Assembly: GCA_040756515.1 (NCBI GenBank) | Contig: JBFLYW010000015.1 | Span: forward strand, 1-64,000 | Direction of reading: 5' to 3' | DNA length: 64,000 nt | Origin: DSXH01 sp020724325 | GTDB taxonomy: Bacteria > Bacteroidota > Ignavibacteria > Ignavibacteriales > Melioribacteraceae | Shown: piece after piece, positions 61,101 through 64,000 of the stretch | Position numbering within the stretch: the stretch's first letter is position 1 | Layout: the number at the start of each line of letters is the position of its first letter | Translations under genes and position numbers: made by a program | The notes under the pieces: generated by a model | Seen by the model: the letters and a program-made list of their open reading frames with translations, nothing else | Told to the model about the DNA's origin: nothing | Database searches by the model: none

Positions 61101-61553
61101 AGTAAATCCTCTTATCAATGCACCGCTCTTTTGAAGTTCCCTTCCAAAAATAGATTCGGCGGAAAGATCTACTCTTTCAACTTTTATCACACGGATACTA
61201 TCAGCATAAAGATCGTCATATTTTATAACTAGACTTCTGTTTTTAAATTCGGTTTTAAGATCTATTGTAATACTCTTATACGCTGCTACAATTAAATCCC
61301 CGGCAGAATAATTGGTTGAATCAGTTAATGATAAATATCCCGTTTGATAACTAATTCTATATTGATTTCTTTTTAATTGTATACAATTAAGAAAAACTGA
61401 TTCGGAGAAAGGAATAATATTCAAACGGGATATTTTATAATTATTAACCGGAGATATTTTGAAAGTATCTACAACAGATACATAATTGCTTTGTGCAAGC
61501 AAGCAGGAATTAAGAGTAGCGAGAATGAAAATAAAAAATAATTTTTTCTTCAA
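58104..61553 (-). CDS. Large exported outer-membrane beta-rich protein, lineage type
   Basis: This 1149-aa protein opens with a signal peptide (FFIFILATLNSCLLAQS, residues 5-21). Residues about 150-345 contain a conserved-looking module: GFTLGSNRDFQLHSGLRLQL, GLDGNQGPYRLFGSNNERLI, VYLDGELLKRGENNDYVIDY, then IVFTPKRLITSASRIS. I recall similar words in SprA-type and other large surface proteins of Bacteroidota and Ignavibacteria, but this is shorter than SprA. The remaining 800 residues are alternating amphipathic strands and end with SYDGRLYGKQKPINTLRAEA followed by RAYF, as in a barrel with a terminal aromatic. It is likely an outer-membrane protein; the function is unknown. Confidence 0.72.
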   Translation of the reverse strand: MKKKLFFIFILATLNSCLLAQSNYVSVVDTFKISPVNNYKISRLNIIPFSESVFLNCIQLKRNQYRISYQTGYLSLTDSTNYSAGDLIVAAYKSITIDLKTEFKNRSLVIKYDDLYADSIRVIKVERVDLSAESIFGRELQKSGALIRGFTLGSNRDFQLHSGLRLQLAGKLSDELDIVAALSDENTPILPEGNTETLEELDKVFIEVKHKNAVGTFGDYELNYRENEFSQITRKLQGLKGEFNFDNHSGFVAIAGSRGKFNTNQFYGLDGNQGPYRLFGSNNERLIIIIAGSERVYLDGELLKRGENNDYVIDYSNSEIVFTPKRLITSASRISIDFEYTDQKYRRNFIGTNYSSILFDEKLKLGISYLREGDDQHNPIELSFSESDLEILRNAGANRFDASISGVSIAQPDTSGRRIGIYTKVDTLINSQSYSYYRYSPGNINSIYNVSFSFVGQGNGDYIKESLGRYKFAGIGYGSYLPVIFLPLPELKQIGNFSVKTNIIQGTQLDIELSGSSWDRNRFSAIDNSDSFGFARNILFTIEPLEIDIGNISFGKFGFSIRDRFIQGRYTSLDRIDEVEFSRYYNVSDVQKSDQTLREISLSLFPAKSLSVISKYGYLKQGDQFTSNRINSLFKFREENKIDIDYNVDYVSSRNYSVVTNWNRQTGKGFYSFGIIKPGINFFFEDKEDYKNDSLLSTSLKYVELAPFVEVSASNNFDLRALYSYREESFPLNYNLALQSRAYTQQFQINYKGLKEFTSSLNVSFRNKKFTDEFKKTGNTDNETILFLSQSRFNFFNNSITGDLFYKASTEQSARLEKVFVKVPRGTGSYIYLGDLNSNGIPEENEFQLTSFDGEFVILTIPTDQLFPVIDLKINTRWRIDFNKIVSSNDFLSDILKALSTETVWRVEENSKESNTSKIYLMHLGNFLNHSTTIRGSQFFQQDINILQFNSNISIRLRFLQRRNLNQFSAGIEKGFFRERGIRVRIKLLEEINNQTEFLNQVDNLLSPPSSNRARQVDQNSIVTEFNYRPISNVETGLKIQVGRSEDTFPQKPTVIDQNSITLRVNLSLANIGRLRIEAERTELNSNSAVNNIPFEITRGNVIGKNYFWRVFFDYKIAGYVQTSVSYDGRLYGKQKPINTLRAEARAYF

Positions 61554-61651
61554 TTAGATGTTTAGGAATTTTCTGTAAAATAAATCTATACCTAAACTAC
61601 CTTTCTTTCAAGTTAGAGGAACTTGAATTAACGATTAAAATGGGGATGTAA

Positions 61652-62881
61652 TTATTCATATCTCAATGCTTCAATCGGATCAAGGTTGGCAGCTTTATAT
61701 GCAGGATAAACACCGAATACAATTCCGACAAATGAAGTAACAATCAAACCGATTACTATCCATTCAACAGGAAGAACGATTGATACTCCAAGTGTAATTG
61801 CAACAAGGTTGCCGCCAAGTACACCAAGGAAAATACCTATAAGTCCTCCAAACCAGCTAAGTGTAACAGCTTCAATAATAAACTGTGCTAAGATATTTTG
61901 TTTTTTAGCACCAATTGCTTTCCGAACGCCAATTTCTTTAGTTCTTTCTGTAACGCTGACAAGCATTATATTCATTATTCCTATTCCTGCAGCAAGGAGC
62001 GCAATAAATGCAACAATTCCTGCTCCCAGCTTAAAATATTTTGTTATATCGTTAAATTGTTCTATCAATTGTTCATTTGTGATTATCTCAAAATCGTTTT
62101 CCTGCCCCGATTCTACTTTCCGAATTTTTCTTAAAGCACCAATTACTTCGTCCATAGTTTCATTAATAAGTTCTTTACTTCTTGCCATTATAAAAAAATT
62201 GGCACTCCTATCGCTTCCAAAATGTTTTTCAAATACTGTTAAAGGAACACAGATAAAATTATCTTGGGACTGTCCTAATACACTTCCTCTTTTTGCAAAG
62301 ACACCAATTATCTCGTAACTGAACTGATTAATTCTAATCGTACGTCCGATCGGATCGATTCTCTTAAATAATCTATCAACAACATCAGTACCAACAACGG
62401 CAACCGGTCTGGAATAATCATTATCAGATTTTGAGAAATTTCTTCCCTCATCAACTTTCAAATCGAGAGCAATAAAGTAATCGAAGTTAACACCGGCAAC
62501 AGTAACATTAGGATTAGTATTTTCATTCCCAAATCTGACGGTTTTACCACCTGTTTGCAGTCCTATTCCAACTGCTACAGGCAGTGAAGTCATTTCCCTA
62601 AGTTTCTCACCTTCCTTTACTTCCAAATCTCTCCTGTTTCTAAATTCACGTGGACGGTGAGGTCCGCCCATTCTAATTGCGGGCCACTTTTGTACAATAA
62701 AATTATTTGACCCCAGACTGTTAAAAGTATTTTCAACGCTTTGTTGAATTGCACTAATAGACGTCATTACAATTATTATTGAAAAAAGTCCAACTGCAAT
62801 GCCAAGAAGAGTTAGAATTGAACGGAGTTTACTGCCACGAATAGAATTGAATGCCAGTTTAATACTTTCGAAAAATAACAT
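61652..62881 (-). CDS. MacB-type ABC permease (FtsX-like), second of a pair
   Basis: This 409-aa protein has the MacB/FtsX architecture. An N-terminal membrane helix (SILTLLGIAVGLFSIIIVMT, about 20-39) is followed by a periplasmic MacB_PCD domain (about 50-270). Three C-terminal helices then include GIMNIMLVSVTERTKEIGVR and KAIGAKKQNILAQF, the family's conserved cytoplasmic loop. Such permeases are mechanotransmitters exporting peptides, lipoproteins or drugs. The stop and start of the two permease genes share one base (TAATG). The ATPase partner is outside the window or absent. Confidence 0.92.
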   Translation of the reverse strand: MLFFESIKLAFNSIRGSKLRSILTLLGIAVGLFSIIIVMTSISAIQQSVENTFNSLGSNNFIVQKWPAIRMGGPHRPREFRNRRDLEVKEGEKLREMTSLPVAVGIGLQTGGKTVRFGNENTNPNVTVAGVNFDYFIALDLKVDEGRNFSKSDNDYSRPVAVVGTDVVDRLFKRIDPIGRTIRINQFSYEIIGVFAKRGSVLGQSQDNFICVPLTVFEKHFGSDRSANFFIMARSKELINETMDEVIGALRKIRKVESGQENDFEIITNEQLIEQFNDITKYFKLGAGIVAFIALLAAGIGIMNIMLVSVTERTKEIGVRKAIGAKKQNILAQFIIEAVTLSWFGGLIGIFLGVLGGNLVAITLGVSIVLPVEWIVIGLIVTSFVGIVFGVYPAYKAANLDPIEALRYE

Positions 62882-64000
62882 TACTCGTACCTCAAAGAAT
62901 CAACAGGGTTTAAACGCGATGCCTTCCATGCCGGCAAAAACCCTGATATCAGTCCAACTACAATAGAAATAAGTAATGCCAAACCAACAATAGGCAAAGG
63001 CATTGATGTTGGCAGAAACTGATTTATTATTAAACTGAGAGGAAATGAAATCATCAATCCAATTATTCCGCCTATAAGACAGATAAGGGCTGATTCTGTT
63101 AAGAATTGCAATAGAATAGACCATGTACGTGCACCAATAGCTTTTCTTATTCCTATTTCTTTAGTTCTTTCTGTTACAGATACAAACATAATATTCATAA
63201 TTCCTATTGCACCAACAAACAATGAAAGAGCCGTAATAACAATTCCGGCAAGAGCTATTATTCCCACGGTTTGATCATACATCTGTTTAAATGCTTCTTG
63301 CTGGTTAATTGCAAAATCATCCGGTTTGCCGTGCGGTACTTTTCTAATAATTCTCATTGCTGCAGTTATTTCTTCGCGAGCATCTTCGAGTTTTGCTGTA
63401 TCGCCGACTTTAATATCAATTCTTAATCTGCCTCTGGATTCGCCGGCTAGGACTTCAAAAGCTTTTAATGGCATTATAATGTTTCCATCCATACTAAAGG
63501 AACCTAAGAACCCGCTTCCTTGCTTTGTCATAATACCCAGAACTTTGAACGGAACATTATTAATCTTAATATCTTTATTAATTGCACTTTCGCGCGGGAA
63601 CAGCTCTTTAACAATATCCTGACCAATTATACAAACTTTTCTTGAAGCTTTAACATCAACATCAGACATAAATCTGCCTTCTTCGAGAGCAATTTGACTT
63701 GTTTTCTGAAATTCTTCCGTTGTTCCGTAGACGATAGAAGAGATTACAGATTTATCACCGCGTTTTACATTCATTCCAAAAGTAGATTTTGTAGGAGCTA
63801 CTGCTTCGTATATGGTAAGAGCTGCTTTCAATTTTTCATACTGGTCCATTGTAATATCTTTACGATTGCGGTATTGGCTCCAATCGCCCATAGCGAACCA
63901 GGGAGTTTTACTTACATAAAGAACATCGCTGCCAAGTGAAGAGATTGAGCTTAAGAACGCTTCCCTAAGACCAACAATTGCAGTTGACATAGTTGTAACA
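62881..64000 (-). CDS. MacB-type ABC permease, first of a pair (5' end outside window)
   Basis: This gene runs off the right end of the window. The visible 373 codons (the frame stays open to base 64000, reading VTTMSTAIVGLREAFLSSIS) lack the first membrane helix and start. The periplasmic domain and the C-terminal FtsX part are complete: IGIMNIMFVSVTERTKEIGI, RKAIGARTWSILLQFLTESA and LNPVDSLRYE at the end. It is paralogous to the next gene and translationally coupled to it. A start at 63990 would be an artefact of truncation. Confidence 0.9.
   Translation of the reverse strand, partial: VTTMSTAIVGLREAFLSSISSLGSDVLYVSKTPWFAMGDWSQYRNRKDITMDQYEKLKAALTIYEAVAPTKSTFGMNVKRGDKSVISSIVYGTTEEFQKTSQIALEEGRFMSDVDVKASRKVCIIGQDIVKELFPRESAINKDIKINNVPFKVLGIMTKQGSGFLGSFSMDGNIIMPLKAFEVLAGESRGRLRIDIKVGDTAKLEDAREEITAAMRIIRKVPHGKPDDFAINQQEAFKQMYDQTVGIIALAGIVITALSLFVGAIGIMNIMFVSVTERTKEIGIRKAIGARTWSILLQFLTESALICLIGGIIGLMISFPLSLIINQFLPTSMPLPIVGLALLISIVVGLISGFLPAWKASRLNPVDSLRYE

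Overview
The window reads as a chromosomal segment of a low-GC bacterium of the Bacteroidota/Chlorobi side, most likely an Ignavibacteria-type lineage. That placement is an inference from gene content: a TIGR02757-family protein, a pyruvoyl-dependent arginine decarboxylase, a CarboxypepD_reg/TonB receptor under a TPP riboswitch, and a large surface beta-barrel protein. Ribosome binding sites are often clear AGGAGG types. I see no tRNA, rRNA, CRISPR array, prophage or intact insertion sequence. Most genes lie on the minus strand.

Layout. 1-727 is non-coding and repeat-rich. 728-3736 (+) carries two amino-acid/sodium transporters. 3868-14399 (-) carries a 6-phosphofructokinase with pyrophosphate-type active-site residues, a PcrA/UvrD helicase, an M29-like aminopeptidase, an MFS carrier, and a peptide cluster (OPT transporter, PqqD-like protein, PepD dipeptidase). 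14566-15432 is a composite repeat. 15458-19247 (-) holds a TIGR02757 protein, PdxJ, an ALDH7-type dehydrogenase and a lipoprotein. Lysine 6-aminotransferase and RsmI follow on the plus strand. 21655-23795 is a small accessory island with a broken REP-type (Y1) transposase, matching palindromic repeats, a nucleotidyltransferase with a 70-aa partner, and a MazF/RHH toxin-antitoxin pair.

23796-31411 (-) has Apt, DusB, an MFS carrier, a CapA-like protein, a small Hc1-like protein, an HdrD-like membrane iron-sulfur protein, BioY and a hydrolase. 31609-34183 (+) is a compact four-gene unit: HisA-like, cyclic-nucleotide-binding, UspA, eIF2B-like. 34170-38015 is mixed minus-strand genes. 38149-40408 (+) is smpB, tyrS and pyruvoyl arginine decarboxylase. 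40518-45228 (-) is a thiamine uptake operon: TPP riboswitch with terminator, TonB receptor, thiamine pyrophosphokinase and a sodium:solute symporter in the place where PnuT is often found. 45256-64000 (-) contains a six-LysM lytic transglycosylase, a carboxyltransferase, an ABC pair whose ATPase has lost several catalytic motifs, a metallo-beta-lactamase-fold hydrolase, chorismate synthase, an HtrA protease, RecO, MtnA, a PfkB kinase, a Nudix hydrolase, a 1149-aa surface protein and two MacB-type permeases, the last cut by the window end.

How it fits together. Housekeeping genes are interleaved with uptake systems for amino acids, peptides, thiamine and biotin, and with lysine and methylthioribose catabolism, which suggests a heterotroph that scavenges protein-rich material. 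The best candidates for something undescribed are the HisA-like/cNMP/UspA/eIF2B operon, the riboswitch-controlled symporter as a thiamine permease, the degenerate ABC ATPase, the OPT/PqqD-like/PepD cluster, and the modular non-coding repeat family found at four intergenic sites.
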